From: Allobosea sp. BK604
Lineage (GTDB): Bacteria > Pseudomonadota > Alphaproteobacteria > Rhizobiales > Beijerinckiaceae
Assembly (NCBI RefSeq): GCF_004341515.1
Contig: NZ_SLZF01000003.1
Location: 434,001 to 498,000 of the forward strand
DNA: 64,000 bases
Direction: 5' to 3'
A program made the position numbers and the translations under genes. The notes under the pieces are model-generated. The model did no database searches, had not been told where the DNA came from, and saw only the letters and a list, made by a program, of their open reading frames with translations. Positions within the stretch are counted from its first letter, which is position 1. Each line of letters begins with the position of its first letter. Positions 51,534 to 60,375 of the stretch are shown piece by piece.

Positions 51534-53035
51534 CGCTGCGAGCTGCCGAAAGGCCGAAGGGCCGCACGCTCCTGACCGCACGCTGGCTGGTCGGCCATCG
51601 CGACGGCCGCCATGTCCTGATCGAGAATGGCGAGATCGTCTTCGAGGATGGCGCGGTCACCTTCACCGGCCACGGCTTTGCCGGCGAGGTGGCGCGCCGG
51701 ATCGACTATGGCAACGCCCTGATCGGCCCCGGCTTCGTCGATCTCGACGCGCTCTCCGACCTCGACACCACGATCCTCGCCTACGACAACCAGCCCGCCT
51801 GGAAGAAGGGCCGCGTCTGGCCGCGCAGCTATCTCGATGCCGGCCCGTACGAGATGTATTCGCGCGAGGAACTGGCCTTCCAGAAGAAGCATGCCTTTGC
51901 CACGCTGATCCGCAACGGCATCACCACGGCCCTGCCGATTGCCTCGCTCTTCTATCGCGAATGGGGCGAGACACCGGAGGAGTTCGGCGATGCCGCCGAG
52001 GCCGCGGCAGCTCTCGGCCTGCGCGCCTATCTCGGCCCGGCCTATCGCACGGGCAATCAGGTGGTCGAGGCCGATGGCAGGATCACCACCCATTACGACG
52101 AGGCGCGCGGGCTGAAGGAGCTCGATGCTGCGATCGCCTTCTGCGAGCGTTTCGAGGGCGCGGCCGGCGGGCTGGTCCGGACCATGCTGGCACCGGACCG
52201 GATCGAGACCGCGAGCGAGGATCTGATCCGGCGCACAGCGGCTGCCGGCCGGTCGCTCAACGTGCCCGTTCGCCTGCATTGCTGCCAGTCGAAGATCGAA
52301 TACGAACTCGTCCTCGCCCAGCACGGCATGAGCCCGCCGGAATGGCTCGACAAGCTCGGCTTCCTGAGCGAACGGACGTTGCTGCCGCACGGCACCTATG
52401 TCTCCGGCAGCAGGCACATTGCCCGTCCCGGCCGCGACCTCGAGATCATTCGCGATGCCGGCGCGACCATCGTGCATTGCCCGCTGGTCTCGGGCCGGCA
52501 CGGCAATGCCATCGACCATTTCGGGCGCTATCGCGAGATGGGCCTGCGGATCGGGATGGGCACCGATACCAGCCCGCCCGACATGATCATGAACCTGCAG
52601 GTCGGCATGATCCTCGCCCGCGTCATGGCCGGCAGCGCCACGGCCGTGCGCAGCGAGGACTATTACGATGCCGCCACGATCGGCGGGGCCGACGCGCTGG
52701 GGCGCCCCGATCTCGGCCGCCTGCACCCGGGCAGCCGCGCCGACATCACCGTGTTCGATCTCGACCGGCCGCATCTCGGCCAGGTCATCGATCCGATCCA
52801 GACCATGCTGCTCGCCGGCCATGGGCGGGATATCTCGACCGTGATCATCGATGGCCGCTTCGTCATGCAGGATCGCGTCATCCCCGGCCTCGACGAGGCC
52901 AAGGACAAGGCCCGCGCCCAAGCCCAGTTCGAGGGCGTGATGGCCCGTTATCCCGAGCGCACGTTCGGCCATCCGCCGGCGAGCGAGATCTTCTCCTCGA
53001 GCTATCCTGTCGAGCGGAAGGAGGCCGTGGCATGA
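51530..53035 (+). CDS. Amidohydrolase, chlorohydrolase-like subgroup without HxH
   Basis: This 501-residue protein has the chlorohydrolase/SsnA-like fold with RLHCCQSKIEYEL (about 248), LLPHGTYVSG and MGTDTSPPDM near the C-terminal metal site. In place of the usual early HxH, the sequence reads GPGFVDLDALSDLDTT, so two metal ligands are missing. The GTG start overlaps the CodA-like stop; ATPase follows with ATGA overlap. The protein may use a different metal set, or act on a different bond. It probably acts after the CodA-like enzyme. Confidence 0.85.
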   Translation: MTLRAAERPKGRTLLTARWLVGHRDGRHVLIENGEIVFEDGAVTFTGHGFAGEVARRIDYGNALIGPGFVDLDALSDLDTTILAYDNQPAWKKGRVWPRSYLDAGPYEMYSREELAFQKKHAFATLIRNGITTALPIASLFYREWGETPEEFGDAAEAAAALGLRAYLGPAYRTGNQVVEADGRITTHYDEARGLKELDAAIAFCERFEGAAGGLVRTMLAPDRIETASEDLIRRTAAAGRSLNVPVRLHCCQSKIEYELVLAQHGMSPPEWLDKLGFLSERTLLPHGTYVSGSRHIARPGRDLEIIRDAGATIVHCPLVSGRHGNAIDHFGRYREMGLRIGMGTDTSPPDMIMNLQVGMILARVMAGSATAVRSEDYYDAATIGGADALGRPDLGRLHPGSRADITVFDLDRPHLGQVIDPIQTMLLAGHGRDISTVIIDGRFVMQDRVIPGLDEAKDKARAQAQFEGVMARYPERTFGHPPASEIFSSSYPVERKEAVA

Positions 53036-54021
53036 ACGCGATGACGTCGGCGCCGCTGCTCTCGGTGCGTGACCTGCGCATCGTCTTCGACGGGCGCCAT
53101 GGTCCGCTGACGGCGCTCGACGGCGTCTCCTTCGACATCGCCCCGGGCGAGATTCTCGGTGTGGTCGGCGAATCCGGCGCCGGCAAGTCGCTGACCGGCA
53201 CGGCCGTGATCGGCCTGCTCGATCCGCCCGGCCGGATCGCGGGCGGCAGCATCCATCTCAACGGCCAGCGCATCGACAACCTGCCGGCCGAGGCCATGCG
53301 CAAGCTGCGCGGCCGCCGGATCGGCGCGATCTTCCAGGACCCGCTGACCTCCCTGCACCCGCTGCTGACGGTCGGCGAGCAATTGGTCGAGACGATCACC
53401 ACCCATCTCCCGGTCGGCAAGGCGGAGGCGCGGGGGCGCGCGCTGCAATTGCTCAGAGAGGTCGGCATTCCCGCGGCGGAAACGCGGATCGACCAATATC
53501 CGCACCAGTTCTCCGGCGGCATGCGCCAGCGCGTCGTCATCGCGCTCGCGCTCTGCGCCGAGCCGAGCCTGATCATCGCCGACGAACCGACGACGGCGCT
53601 CGACGTCTCCATCCAGGCCCAGATCACCACCTTGCTGAAGCGCCTTTGCCGTGAGCATGGCACCGCGATCATGCTCGTCACCCACGACATGGGCGTGATC
53701 GCCGAGACGGCAGATCGGGTCGCGGTGATGTATGCCGGCAACGTGGTCGAGATCGGCCCGGTCGATGAGGTGACGCGCCGGCCGCACCATCCCTACACCG
53801 CCGGGCTGATGGCCTCGATCCCGAGCATCCATACACGGCATCAGCAACTGCATCAGATCGACGGGGCGATGCCGCGGCTCAACGCCATCCCGCAGGGCTG
53901 CGCCTTCAATCCGCGCTGTGGCCGCGCCGAGCCCTTCTGCCGCGACGTGAAGCCCGGCCTGCCCGGCAGTTCGCACGCCGCGGCCTGTCATTTCCCGCTG
54001 ACGGAGCCGGCCCATGCCTGA
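53032..54021 (+). CDS. Dipeptide-type ABC ATPase (DppD/OppD)
   Basis: This 329-residue ATPase has Walker A GESGAGKSLTGTAVIGLL, FQDPLTSLHPLLTVGEQL, signature FSGGMRQRVVIALAL and Walker B IIADEPTTALD. The C-terminal oligopeptide motif contains CAFNPRCGRAEPFC. ATG 53032 overlaps the preceding stop; a longer open frame upstream is a shadow. It overlaps the DppF-like gene by eight bases. Confidence 0.92.
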   Translation: MNAMTSAPLLSVRDLRIVFDGRHGPLTALDGVSFDIAPGEILGVVGESGAGKSLTGTAVIGLLDPPGRIAGGSIHLNGQRIDNLPAEAMRKLRGRRIGAIFQDPLTSLHPLLTVGEQLVETITTHLPVGKAEARGRALQLLREVGIPAAETRIDQYPHQFSGGMRQRVVIALALCAEPSLIIADEPTTALDVSIQAQITTLLKRLCREHGTAIMLVTHDMGVIAETADRVAVMYAGNVVEIGPVDEVTRRPHHPYTAGLMASIPSIHTRHQQLHQIDGAMPRLNAIPQGCAFNPRCGRAEPFCRDVKPGLPGSSHAAACHFPLTEPAHA

Positions 54022-54985
54022 GCCGAGCCCGATCCTCACCGTCTCCTCGGCTTCCTGCCGCTTCGATGTCTCTCCCCCAGTGCTGACCCGGCTCATCTCG
54101 CGCGAGCCGCGCCGCATCCTGCGCGCGGTGGAGAATATCTCCTTCACCGTGGAGCGCGGCACGACCTTCAGCATCGTCGGCGAATCCGGCTGCGGGAAGT
54201 CGACGCTCGCGCGCATGGTCGTCGGCCTGCAGCGACCGACTGAAGGCGCGCTGCATTTCCACGATATCCGCCGCGCCGATGGCAGCCTCGGTCCGCCGCG
54301 CGTGCAGATGATCTTCCAGGACCCCTATGCCTCGCTGAACCCGCGCTGGCGCGTCGGGGACGTCATCGCCGAACCGATCCGCGAGCTCAATCTGCGGCCC
54401 GACGAGGCCGCTGTCACCGAGCGCGTCGGCGACCTGCTCGAGATCGTCGGGCTGTCGCGGGCCGATGCCGAGCGCTATCCGCATGCCTTCTCGGGCGGGC
54501 AGCGCCAGCGCATCTCGATTGCCCGCGCCCTCGCCACCGAAGCGGATTTCCTGGTCTGCGACGAGCCGACCTCGGCGCTCGACGTCTCCGTCCAGGCGCA
54601 GATCCTCAACCTGATGGTCAGGCTGCAGAGGGAATTCGGGCTGACCTACCTGTTCATCAGCCATAATCTCTCGGTGGTCCGCCACATGTCTGACCAGTTG
54701 GCGATCATGTATCTCGGCCGCTTCGTCGAGAGCGGCCCGGCCGAGGCGATCTTCCAGCGTCCGCGCCACCCCTATACGCGCCTCCTGCTCGACACGATCC
54801 CCGATGTCGAGCGACCGAACCGGCAGCGCAAGCCGATGTCCGGCGAGGTGCCGAGCCCGATCGCTCCGCCGCCGGGCTGCGCCTTCCATCCGCGCTGTCC
54901 GATCGCCGTCTCCGATTGTTCGGCAAGTGCGCCCGTTCTTCAGGCGCTGGACGAGCGCCTGGTCGCCTGCCATCGGCCGGCCTGA
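54014..54985 (+). CDS. Dipeptide-type ABC ATPase (DppF/OppF)
   Basis: This 323-residue ATPase has Walker A GESGCGKSTLARMVVGLQ, FQDPYASLNPRWRVGDVI, signature FSGGQRQRISIARAL, Walker B LVCDEPTSALD and a C-terminal CAFHPRCPIAVSDC motif. It starts inside the end of the DppD-like gene and completes the importer with the 46471, 48194, 49176 and 53032 products. A racemase-like gene follows after 14 bases. Confidence 0.92.
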   Translation: MPEPSPILTVSSASCRFDVSPPVLTRLISREPRRILRAVENISFTVERGTTFSIVGESGCGKSTLARMVVGLQRPTEGALHFHDIRRADGSLGPPRVQMIFQDPYASLNPRWRVGDVIAEPIRELNLRPDEAAVTERVGDLLEIVGLSRADAERYPHAFSGGQRQRISIARALATEADFLVCDEPTSALDVSVQAQILNLMVRLQREFGLTYLFISHNLSVVRHMSDQLAIMYLGRFVESGPAEAIFQRPRHPYTRLLLDTIPDVERPNRQRKPMSGEVPSPIAPPPGCAFHPRCPIAVSDCSASAPVLQALDERLVACHRPA

Positions 54986-54999
54986 GCGTGACCAGGCCC

Positions 55000-55722
55000 A
55001 TGCGTATCGCCCTGATCAACCCGAACACCACCGCCTCGATGACGCGGAAGATGGCGGCTGCCGCCAGCGCCGTCGCGGGCCCCTCGACTGAGATCGCGGC
55101 GATCACCGCCGCGATGGGGCCGGCTTCGATCGAAGGATATTACGACGAGGCGCTGGCCGTTCCCGGCTTGCTCAAGGAGTTGCGTAACGCCGAGGCCGGG
55201 GGCGCCGACGCCGCCATCATCGGCTGCTTCGACGACACGGGACTCGATGCCGCGCGTGCGATGTCCACCATTCCGGTGCTTGGCCTCTGTGAAGCTGCCT
55301 TGTCGCTGGCCGGCTTCCTTGCCAAGCGGATCTCCGTCGTGACCACGGACCTGCGGGCGCGCGTCCCGATCGAGGAACTGGTCGAGCGCTACGGAATGGC
55401 CGGGAAGGTGCGCGTGCGGGCGGCCGGCATTCCCGTGCTGGAACTCGACAACCCCCGCTCAACCGCCATATCCCGCCTCAAGGCGGAGATTGCGCAGGCG
55501 CTCGAAGCGGACAATGCCGAAGCGATCGTGCTGGGCTGCGCCGGAATGGCCGATCTTGCCGCTTCGCTGCAGCAGGAATTCGGCGTCCCGGTCATCGACG
55601 GCGTGGTCGCGGCGGCGAGGCAGGCCGAGGCGCTGGTGAGCCTGAACCTCAGGACGAGCAAGCGCGGAGCTTACGCCTATCCGGCGCAAAAGGCTTACAG
55701 CGGTTACCTATTCGACAAGTAG
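55000..55722 (+). CDS. Asp/Glu/hydantoin racemase-family protein
   Basis: This 240-residue protein starts MRIALINPNTTASMTRKMAA and keeps both cysteine sites: IIGCFDDTGLDAARA near residue 75 and VLGCAGMADLAASL near 185. This two-cysteine arrangement is used by hydantoin racemases and glutamate racemases. ATG 55000 aligns with the family; a GTG at 54988 is an alternative. It ends the importer operon. Likely racemises or isomerises a product of the two amidohydrolases; not established. Confidence 0.85.
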   Translation: MRIALINPNTTASMTRKMAAAASAVAGPSTEIAAITAAMGPASIEGYYDEALAVPGLLKELRNAEAGGADAAIIGCFDDTGLDAARAMSTIPVLGLCEAALSLAGFLAKRISVVTTDLRARVPIEELVERYGMAGKVRVRAAGIPVLELDNPRSTAISRLKAEIAQALEADNAEAIVLGCAGMADLAASLQQEFGVPVIDGVVAAARQAEALVSLNLRTSKRGAYAYPAQKAYSGYLFDK

Positions 55723-55760
55723 GACGCGCTGATCGCCCCGGCGACGCTGGATAGCGTGGG

Positions 55761-56006
55761 CTACGAGGCCTTGGTTGCGACCTGTCGGCGCCCCGCTCCG
55801 CGGATGAACTGCATGAATGCCGGAGGGATCTCGATCGGGGATTGAGCTGCCTGAACGATGTCGAACTCGGCAATGGCCTGAGTCAACATCTCGAATTCGC
55901 GCTCCTCATCGGAGCCTCTCGAGCAATTGATCAGCGCGGCAGCGCGCAAGATAGCGGCTTTACGCTCTTCATATGAGGAGATCATCACGGCGTCGGCTTC
56001 GGGCAT
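55761..56006 (-). CDS. Small hypothetical protein
   Basis: This 81-residue protein is mostly helical with sequence MPEADAVMISSYEERKAAIL and a C-terminal PPAFMQFIRGAGRR. The middle part (GSDEEREFEMLTQAIAEFD) faintly recalls the N-terminus of HigA-type antitoxins, but no toxin adjoins and no HTH follows. GGAGG precedes ATG 56006 by five bases, favouring it over the GTG at 56012. Convergent with the racemase-like gene. Function unknown. Confidence 0.6.
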   Translation of the reverse strand: MPEADAVMISSYEERKAAILRAAALINCSRGSDEEREFEMLTQAIAEFDIVQAAQSPIEIPPAFMQFIRGAGRRQVATKAS

Positions 56007-56203
56007 AGCCACCTCCCCGTTTTGGATCCACTCCCTCTACGCTAACGGCCAAATATCGACTTGGCGAGTCTGCCGATTCTTCACCGCTCAGCGAAACGCT
56101 CCGGTTGCAGTGATCGCACCGCGCATTAGCATCGTCGTCGCAGATGTCGCGGTGTCTGATTCGTCGCCGTGCCCCCCGAAAACCCGCAGGATTGGCAGTG
56201 ACC

Positions 56204-57136
56204 ATGGCCGTTCATCGCTTCGCTCCGACCAGCTACTCGAACGTCATCGGTACCCAGCCCGCGGTCCTCACCGTCGCGAGCGGCGATACGATCATCACCA
56301 CGACGCTCGATGCCGCCGGCTTCGACCATGAGGGCGCGCAGCGCGCGCCGCGCGGCAACCCGATGACCGGCCCCTTCTCCGTCGAGGGCGCCGAGCCCGG
56401 CGACGCGCTGATCGTGACGATCGACCGGATGACGCCGAACCGCAAAACCGGCTGGACCTATTCGCCGGTCTCGCAGCAGGTGGTCGATCCGCGCACGGTC
56501 GCGGATCTGCCGAAGAGCGAGCGCTTCGAATGGTCGATCGATGCCGCCGCCGGCACGGTCCGCCTGATCGGCGGCTCCGCGCGCATCGCCGGCTGGAGCT
56601 TTCCGTTGACGCCGATGATCGGCTGCTTCGGCGTGGCGCCGGAGCGCGGCCAGGCGATCTCGACCGCGACCAGCGGCCCCTATGGCGGCAACATGGACTA
56701 TCGCCGCTTCGCGCCCGAAGCGAGCATCGCCTTCCCGGTCTCGGTTGCTGGCGGACTGTTCTTCCTCGGTGACGGACATGCCTGCCAGGGCGATGGCGAG
56801 ATCGTGGGAACCGGTATCGAGACCAGTTTCGAGATCGAGTTCACCTTGCACCTGCGCAAGAATGCGCCGGGGCGCTGGCCGCGCTGCGAAACCGCGACCG
56901 AGATCATCACGCTCGCGAGCGGGCGCCCGCTCGACCAGCCGCTTCAATTCGCCACGACCGAGATGATCCGCTGGATCGTCGAGGATCTTGGCGTCGACGC
57001 CGTCGAGGCGAGCCATCTGTTGGGCCAGATGGTGCGCTACGACGTCGCCAACGTCTTCAACCCCGCCTATTGCGTCGCCTGCCGGCTGGAGAAGAACGAG
57101 ATCACCAGCCGGATGTCTCTGCGCGGCGCGCCCTAG
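56204..57136 (+). CDS. Acetamidase/formamidase family protein
   Basis: This 310-residue cytoplasmic protein matches the FmdA/AmdA family: NPMTGPFSVEGAEPGDALIV (about 45-65), PMIGCFGVAPERGQ near 145, SGPYGGNMDYRR near 160, and VAGGLFFLGDGHACQGDGEI near 185, which carries the metal-ligand His. It hydrolyses short amides to acid and ammonia. ATG 56204 fits the family start; a GTG six bases earlier is possible. It is on the plus strand after the racemase operon, separated by the small minus-strand gene, so it may have its own promoter. Confidence 0.88.
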   Translation: MAVHRFAPTSYSNVIGTQPAVLTVASGDTIITTTLDAAGFDHEGAQRAPRGNPMTGPFSVEGAEPGDALIVTIDRMTPNRKTGWTYSPVSQQVVDPRTVADLPKSERFEWSIDAAAGTVRLIGGSARIAGWSFPLTPMIGCFGVAPERGQAISTATSGPYGGNMDYRRFAPEASIAFPVSVAGGLFFLGDGHACQGDGEIVGTGIETSFEIEFTLHLRKNAPGRWPRCETATEIITLASGRPLDQPLQFATTEMIRWIVEDLGVDAVEASHLLGQMVRYDVANVFNPAYCVACRLEKNEITSRMSLRGAP

Positions 57137-57304
57137 GCTCTGCGGCAGACCAGGCGTCTCGAGCGCGATCCGGAGGAAACCTGGAGTTCACTATCCGCTG
57201 CTGTCGGCATGATCATCGCGCGGCCGATGATCGGCCCCCCTTGCATCGTACAACGCCGGCGCTAGGGTTCCGCCTGTCGGGGGAGCGCCGACAGGGGAAC
57301 GACA

Positions 57305-57547
57305 ATGTTTAGTGGCGCAGCGGAGTTGATTACGCAGTCGGGCAACCGGATACCTCTCACAGTCGATATGGTCGGCACGGATGGCCGAGGACGCATGGGT
57401 CGCCTGCGCTGCGACACCTCCGCTCTCGAACCGACCGTCCTTCAGCGTCCGCTCAAGCTGCAATGCCAGGACGGGACGAGCGTCGATATCGCCGTCACGA
57501 ACTATAGCGGCTCGCATATCTCCTTCGTCGGCCGGCTCGCTGTCTGA
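57305..57547 (+). CDS. Small hypothetical protein
   Basis: This 80-residue protein is rich in beta-forming residues (ELITQSGNRIPLTVDMVGTD, then LKLQCQDGTSVDIAVTNYSG). It resembles a single small beta-domain, with PilZ-like domains as a faint possibility. A weak GGGGAAC site lies before ATG 57305. It stands alone between the acetamidase and a repeat. No function can be given. Confidence 0.6.
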   Translation: MFSGAAELITQSGNRIPLTVDMVGTDGRGRMGRLRCDTSALEPTVLQRPLKLQCQDGTSVDIAVTNYSGSHISFVGRLAV

Positions 57548-57636
57548 GACCTGAGCGGCCGGTTGCAGGGAGCAGCGGGCAGGAGCGGCTGCGCGCCTGT
57601 GCTGCATCCTCTGGCCCGGTTCTGATCGCGGCCAGA

Positions 57637-57733
57637 TTATCGGACCGGATATCGTATCCGGTCTGATGAGTCAGTTCGTTGTTTCGCAGCGGCTTTTTCC
57701 GAAAACCGCAATCCAGTTTTCGGGCTGACGATC
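57637..57733 (-). repeat. Composite dispersed repeat, copy 2
   Basis: On the minus strand the element reads a 43-base block starting GATCGTCAGCCCGAAAACTG and ending TTTTCGGAAAAAGCC, then a gap of about 20 bases, then a hairpin with arms around ACCGGATA/TATCCGGT. The parts, order and spacing match the copy at 19343-19436. It adjoins the stop of the antiporter gene. Confidence 0.72.
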
Positions 57734-59565
57734 TATTGTTCGGCTTGCCCGCTGCCGACCGCCACGACCTCATTCCGGTCGACATCGGATGCCGGCTCGA
57801 CCGTGCGCGCCGGCGGCTTCGCCTCTGGCGGCTCGCCTTCCGCCGGCGCAGGCCTGGGGCCCGACGCCTTGCCGCACAGGGCCAGCATCGCCCGCGCGAT
57901 CTCGGCCTCGCCCATGATCGTCAGCGTCGCGCCACATTTGGTCAGGTGCTCGACCTCGGCTTCGGAATGGGCCCGGGCGACGATCGGCAGCGTCGCATTC
58001 TCGGCGCGCGCCTGCTGGCTGACCTGGCCGGCCTCGAAACTTTGCGGAATCGCGATGAACAGCCTCTTCGCACGGCCGAGGCCTGCCGCGCCGAGCACGT
58101 CCGGATCGGCCGCGTTGCCGACGATGAGCTCGGCGCCATCGCGCTCGGCCGCGGCCATCGCGTCGGATTGGTCCTCGATCACCAGGATGGTCTCGCCCTG
58201 CGCGATCAGCCCGGCACCGAGCAATGAGCCGACGCGGCCATAGCCGACGATGACGATATGACCCTCCAGCGCGGTCGGCGCGATGTCGCGCTCCGGCTCG
58301 GATGTCGGCTCCGGCTCGGACGGCGCGGAAGGACCGGCCGGCTTCGCCTTGGCCGGCGCCGCCTCGCTCGCGAAGCGGTCGACCGCGGCGAACAGGATCG
58401 GGTTGAGAAGGATCGACAGGATGGCGCCGGCAAGGATCAGGTCGCGGCCCTGTTCCGGCAGGATCGCCAGGGAGACGCCGAGCCCGGCGAGGATGAAGGA
58501 GAATTCGCCGATCTGCGCCAGGCTCGCCGAGATCGTCAGCGCCACCGCATTCGAGCGGCCGAAGGCGCGCACGATCAGCCAGGCCGCCAGCGTCTTGCCG
58601 AGCAGGATGATCGCCAGCGTCGCCAGCAGCGGGCCGGGCGCGCGCAGCAGGATGCTCGGATCGAAGAGCATGCCGACCGAGACGAAGAATAGCACGGCGA
58701 AGGCGTCGCGCAGCGGCAGGGTCTCTTCGGTCGCGCGCTGGCTCAGCGGCGACTCGCTCAGGATCATGCCGGCAAAGAAGGCGCCAAGCGCAAAGGAGAC
58801 GCCGAACAGGCTCGCCGCCATGAAGGCGACGCCGAGCGCGATCGCCAGCACCGCCAGCCGAAACAGCTCGCGCGAGCCGGTATGCGCCACCCAATGCAGC
58901 ACCCAGGGAATGACGCGCCGTCCGACGACGAGCATGAAGGCCATGAAGGCGACGACCTTGGCCAGCGTCAGGCCGAGCACGCCCCACAGGCCGAGATCGA
59001 ACTGCGTCGCGAGCGGGCCGGCCGAGCCGGGGCGCGCACCGTTGATCGCATCGGCCACCGCCGGGATCAGCACCAGCGCCAGGACCATCGCCAGATCCTC
59101 GACGATGAGCCAGCCAACCGCGATCTTGCCCTTGTCGCTCTGGACCAGGCGCCGCTCCTGCAACGCCCGCAGCAGCACGACGGTGCTCGCCACGGAGAGC
59201 GCCAGGCCGAAGACCAGGCCCGCGGCAAGGTTCCAGCCGAGCCAGAGCCCGAGACCGAGGCCGAGCAGCGTCGCGACGCCGATCTGCGCGATCGCGCCCG
59301 GCACCGCGATCGCCTTCACCGAGAGCAGATCCTTCAGGGAAAAATGCAGGCCGACGCCGAACATCAGCAGGATGACGCCGATCTCCGCCAGCTCATTGGC
59401 GAGGTTCTGGTCGGCGACGAAGCCGGGCGTGAACGGCCCGACCGCGACGCCGGCGAGCAGATAGCCGACGAGAGGTGAGATGCGCAGCTTCTGGGCGAGC
59501 GCCCCGAAGACGAAGGCAAGGCCGAGGCCCGCGACGAGGATGGCGATCAGCGGGCCGTGATGCAT
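57733..59565 (-). CDS. CPA2-family K+/H+ antiporter with TrkA-N domain (KefB/YbaL-like)
   Basis: This 610-residue inner-membrane protein has about 12 helices in residues 1-390 (LIAILVAGLGLAFVFGALAQ, LVGYLLAGVAVGPFTPGFVA, ELAEIGVILLMFGVGLHFSL), an Ala/Pro linker at 395-430 and a TrkA-N domain at about 435-560 with IVIVGYGRVGSLLGAG. It exchanges monovalent cations, probably K+ for H+, with gating through the nucleotide-binding domain. ATG 59565 (MHHGPLIAIL) follows a GGGAGA site; the frame reaches 59634. Confidence 0.9.
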   Translation of the reverse strand: MHHGPLIAILVAGLGLAFVFGALAQKLRISPLVGYLLAGVAVGPFTPGFVADQNLANELAEIGVILLMFGVGLHFSLKDLLSVKAIAVPGAIAQIGVATLLGLGLGLWLGWNLAAGLVFGLALSVASTVVLLRALQERRLVQSDKGKIAVGWLIVEDLAMVLALVLIPAVADAINGARPGSAGPLATQFDLGLWGVLGLTLAKVVAFMAFMLVVGRRVIPWVLHWVAHTGSRELFRLAVLAIALGVAFMAASLFGVSFALGAFFAGMILSESPLSQRATEETLPLRDAFAVLFFVSVGMLFDPSILLRAPGPLLATLAIILLGKTLAAWLIVRAFGRSNAVALTISASLAQIGEFSFILAGLGVSLAILPEQGRDLILAGAILSILLNPILFAAVDRFASEAAPAKAKPAGPSAPSEPEPTSEPERDIAPTALEGHIVIVGYGRVGSLLGAGLIAQGETILVIEDQSDAMAAAERDGAELIVGNAADPDVLGAAGLGRAKRLFIAIPQSFEAGQVSQQARAENATLPIVARAHSEAEVEHLTKCGATLTIMGEAEIARAMLALCGKASGPRPAPAEGEPPEAKPPARTVEPASDVDRNEVVAVGSGQAEQ

Positions 59566-59706
59566 GTGTCTCCCGGACAGATGAGGAATGGAGGGTGTCG
59601 TCCGGACCTTGGCGGCTGGGAGGGCGGATTTCAACCACCGCCCGGCCTTTTCCGGCCATGCGCAAGCCCAAAAGAGCCCGGGCGTGGCGACCCAATTGTC
59701 GCAGCG

Positions 59707-60027
59707 TCAGGTTTTCGGCTTTTCGAGCAGGATCTGCCCCTGCTTCTCGACGCCGAGCTTGAGCTTCTCGGCGAAGACGGCGAGCACCCAGGGCAGCATC
59801 ACCTCGACGCGCACCAGCGTCTCCTCGACCTCGAGCCGCCCCCGCACGGTGTAGCCGAGCGCCGCGACGCCGAATTGCAGCGCGTCGCCGCTCCACTCTT
59901 CCTCGACGAGCTGCATTTTCACCATGCCGAGCTTGTCTCGGATGCGGTCGATGCCGTCGCGCAGGCGCCTGAGCGCCGCCTCGCGTCCGAGTTCGTGGGA
60001 AATGGTGATGCTGACGGGCTTGGCCAT
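59707..60027 (-). CDS. Polyhydroxyalkanoic acid system family protein
   Basis: This 106-residue protein matches the PHA-granule-region family: SITISHELGREAALRRLRDG, then a beta-rich domain (FGVAALGYTVRGRLEVEETL) and FAEKLKLGVEKQGQILL. Family proteins bind fatty-acid or PHA-related ligands or granules, but the role is not settled. It lies upstream of the antiporter on the same strand with a 141-base gap, so cotranscription is unclear. Confidence 0.78.
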   Translation of the reverse strand: MAKPVSITISHELGREAALRRLRDGIDRIRDKLGMVKMQLVEEEWSGDALQFGVAALGYTVRGRLEVEETLVRVEVMLPWVLAVFAEKLKLGVEKQGQILLEKPKT

Positions 60028-60162
60028 GGTGCTCGCGGATCGTTGGACGACGCCCTAATCAATGGCGATCGCAAGGCCCGATTTCCAGCACCCGGGCGGC
60101 CGACATATCGATGGGTGGAACTCGAGCAGGCACGCGCTGCCGGCCTGCGCCAAGGGCGGGGC

Positions 60163-60375
60163 TCAGCTGAAACGCTCGTGCAGCGCCTTGTAGCCATGCT
60201 CGGTCACGCGCCAGCGGCCACCTTGCGGCTCGACGAAGCCGAGCTCCCTGAGCGTGAGCAGAACCGTATCGCCGAAGATGAAATGGCTGGTCTCTTCCTC
60301 GAGGCTCTCGAGCGCGATCCATTCGGGATCGGTCATCAGGGGCATCAGCGAAGAAAAGGCGTGCTGTGTGTCCAT
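60163..60375 (-). CDS. Small hypothetical protein, winged-helix-like tail
   Basis: This 70-residue protein starts MDTQHAFSSLMPLMTDPEWI and has a C-terminal part (TVLLTLRELGFVEPQGGRWR) that could fold as a short winged-helix or wHTH. ATG 60375 has a GGAGGAGACACTC ribosome region and is preferred over 60420. It is the upstream neighbour of the PHA-system gene, on the same strand, 135 bases away. Function unknown. Confidence 0.62.
   Translation of the reverse strand: MDTQHAFSSLMPLMTDPEWIALESLEEETSHFIFGDTVLLTLRELGFVEPQGGRWRVTEHGYKALHERFS

Noticed and set aside
49101..51581. 826-codon minus-strand open frame opposite the CodA-like gene
   Set aside because: It spans a non-coding repeat and several plus-strand genes with convincing motifs; the product has shadow composition.
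55761..56006. Antitoxin of a toxin-antitoxin pair
   Set aside because: Only a faint resemblance to HigA N-termini, no HTH domain, and no adjacent toxin-like gene.
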